From: JAPUIN01 sp041580375
GTDB lineage: Bacteria; Acidobacteriota; Polarisedimenticolia; Gp22-AA2
Direction of reading: 5' to 3'
NCBI GenBank assembly: GCA_041580375.1
Contig: JBFGDZ010000030.1
Coordinates: 1 to 25,112, forward strand
DNA: 25,112 nt
The translations under genes were made by a program, and so were the position numbers. Below, piece after piece: positions 24,598-25,112 of this stretch; within the stretch, counting starts at the first letter, position 1; every line of letters starts with the position of its first letter. The notes beneath the pieces are model-generated. The model did not search any database and was not told where the DNA came from. It saw nothing but the letters and a program-made list of their open reading frames with translations.

Positions 24598-24858
24598 ATG
24601 ACGGGACAGACGGCCCATCGAACATCGCCCGGTGCGCACCAGGAAACACCCGACCCGGACCGTTCCGGCTCGCCCTCGCCCGCAGTGTTTATACAGTTAT
24701 GCTGCGAGCCTCGCAGCATAACACCGGTCCACTTTTGCGAACCGTTCCGACATCGTCAACGGGATCAACACCTTGCCGCCCCATTTTCGCTCGCAGCCAT
24801 ATTCCATATCGCTGCACACCGGACAGTATTTACCGAGTTTTCTTGTCAGTATACTTAG
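24598..24858 (+). pseudogene. Start of an unidentified gene, possibly cut at a sequence junction
   Basis: The ATG at 24598 has GGAG five bases upstream and a plausible promoter at 24469-24497. The first 29 or so residues (MTGQTAHRTSPGAHQETPDP and on) are in the GC-rich style of the host and match no family I know. From about 24,680 the base composition changes abruptly and the translation turns Phe/His/Cys-rich up to the stop at 24858. The frame may therefore be a host gene truncated by an insertion or by a chimeric join. It could also be non-coding. Confidence 0.25.
24696..24722. repeat. 13-bp perfect inverted repeat with one-base centre
   Basis: GTTATGCTGCGAG and CTCGCAGCATAAC flank a single C. 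It lies at the point where the base composition falls. The outer bases GTTATGC and GCATAAC look like integron core-site sequences (GTTRRRY and its complement), but they are in the opposite order to an attC site. On the minus strand a short frame with a Cys-x-x-Cys (CPVC) segment ends inside it at 24697. It may be a recombination end or a protein-binding site. Confidence 0.6.
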
Positions 24859-24859
24859 C

Positions 24860-24866
24860 GTTAGGC
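24860..24866 (+). other. GTTAGGC core-site-like motif before the last gene
   Basis: GTTAGGC matches the GTTRRRY core of integron attachment sites and sits 21 bases before the ATG of the last gene, where a cassette boundary would be expected. The nearest candidate partner, GCATAAC at 24716-24722, would give an attC of 151 bases, a little longer than usual and with a mismatch. A seven-base motif can occur by chance. Confidence 0.2.
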
Positions 24867-24887
24867 GACGACAGGATAAGCACAGCC

Positions 24888-25112
24888 ATGAATGATCGTG
24901 AGGATGGACGATATGCTCCCAACAACTCTAACCCCGAGGGAAGATTAGGCACGCGCAACATCCTCAGGATTATCGGTATCAGTATTGCCGGTGTGCTAGC
25001 GGTGATCGGAGCAGGTTTCGTCGTCCTCTTGGTGTGGGCATGGCGCGGTGTTGATGCGTCTGAGCAGGCGAAGATTCAAGGCCAGGTATTTGGAAAGGAG
25101 TCTACAGACACA
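24888..25112 (+). CDS. Partial small membrane protein, cassette-like
   Basis: The frame is open for 75 codons to the end of the window, so the protein is truncated at its C-terminus by the window edge. A polar N-terminal tail of about 25 residues (MNDREDGRYAPNNSNPEGR) is followed by one clear transmembrane helix (IIGISIAGVLAVIGAGFVV, then LLVWAW) and the start of an outside or soluble part (GVDASEQAKIQGQVFGKEST). AGGAT lies upstream of the ATG. Codon use is mixed (TTA, CTA, AAT, TCT), unlike the GC-ending codons of all genes to its left. I do not recognise a family with confidence; small one-helix proteins of this kind are common in integron cassettes and genomic islands. Confidence 0.65.
   Translation, partial: MNDREDGRYAPNNSNPEGRLGTRNILRIIGISIAGVLAVIGAGFVVLLVWAWRGVDASEQAKIQGQVFGKESTDT

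Noticed and set aside
24697..24858. Minus-strand short frame with a CPVC segment
   Set aside because: It has no suitable start codon in frame and its end lies inside the inverted repeat; it could be the tail of a cassette gene, but this cannot be shown here.
24716..24866. Complete integron attC site
   Set aside because: Only a GTTAGGC and a mismatched GCATAAC are present, the span of 151 bases is longer than usual, and no internal L-box pairing is visible.

Overview
This is a high-GC bacterial window (one 60-base line inside cysK counts 48 G/C) packed with sulfur and branched-chain amino-acid genes. Spacing is tight and stop/start overlaps are common. Together with a predicted outer-membrane barrel protein, this suggests a free-living Gram-negative, possibly from an Acidobacteria-like or deltaproteobacteria-like lineage. 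That placement is inference only. I see no rRNA, tRNA, CRISPR array or phage gene.

Positions 211-9154 (minus strand) form one branched-chain amino-acid operon, read leuA, leuD, leuB, ilvB, ilvN, ilvC, cimA. It starts from a near-consensus promoter at 9186-9214 and ends near a GC-rich hairpin at 174-197. CimA gives a threonine-independent route to 2-oxobutyrate for isoleucine. leuC is missing, although its partner leuD is intact. A short stretch upstream of leuD may be a leuC remnant.

Positions 9436-13517 (plus strand) are the most interesting part. A promoter is followed by a clear SAM-I (S-box) riboswitch and a transcription terminator. The operon behind them encodes an E1-like ThiF/MoeB adenylyltransferase, a group II cysteine desulfurase-like enzyme, a threonine-synthase-like PLP enzyme, and a CysO-like ubiquitin-fold sulfur carrier ending in Gly-Gly. 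SAM control plus these parts suggests homocysteine synthesis from a protein thiocarboxylate. Sulfur would move from cysteine via persulfide and carrier-COSH onto an activated homoserine, probably O-phosphohomoserine, made reactive by the ThrC-like enzyme. This is a hypothesis. A plain threonine synthase that is merely co-transcribed is the main alternative.

Positions 13566-19395 hold a nitrilase-superfamily amidohydrolase translationally coupled to a GNAT acetyltransferase (minus), a ClC chloride channel/antiporter with CBS domains (plus), an outer-membrane barrel protein (plus), and a secreted M14-like succinylglutamate desuccinylase/aspartoacylase-family protein (minus).

Positions 19425-24248 hold cysK-cysE (plus), a DEAD-box RNA helicase with a long structured leader (minus), an FHA-domain protein (minus), and a cystathionine-beta-synthase-like enzyme without CBS domains (minus). 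Because a complete CysE/CysK cysteine pathway is present, the carrier protein upstream is more likely to serve methionine than cysteine.

From about 24,680 to the end the base composition drops towards 50% GC. This tail carries a 13-bp inverted repeat, a GTTAGGC motif and the start of a small membrane-protein gene that runs off the window. It looks like a horizontally acquired cassette or a chimeric contig end.
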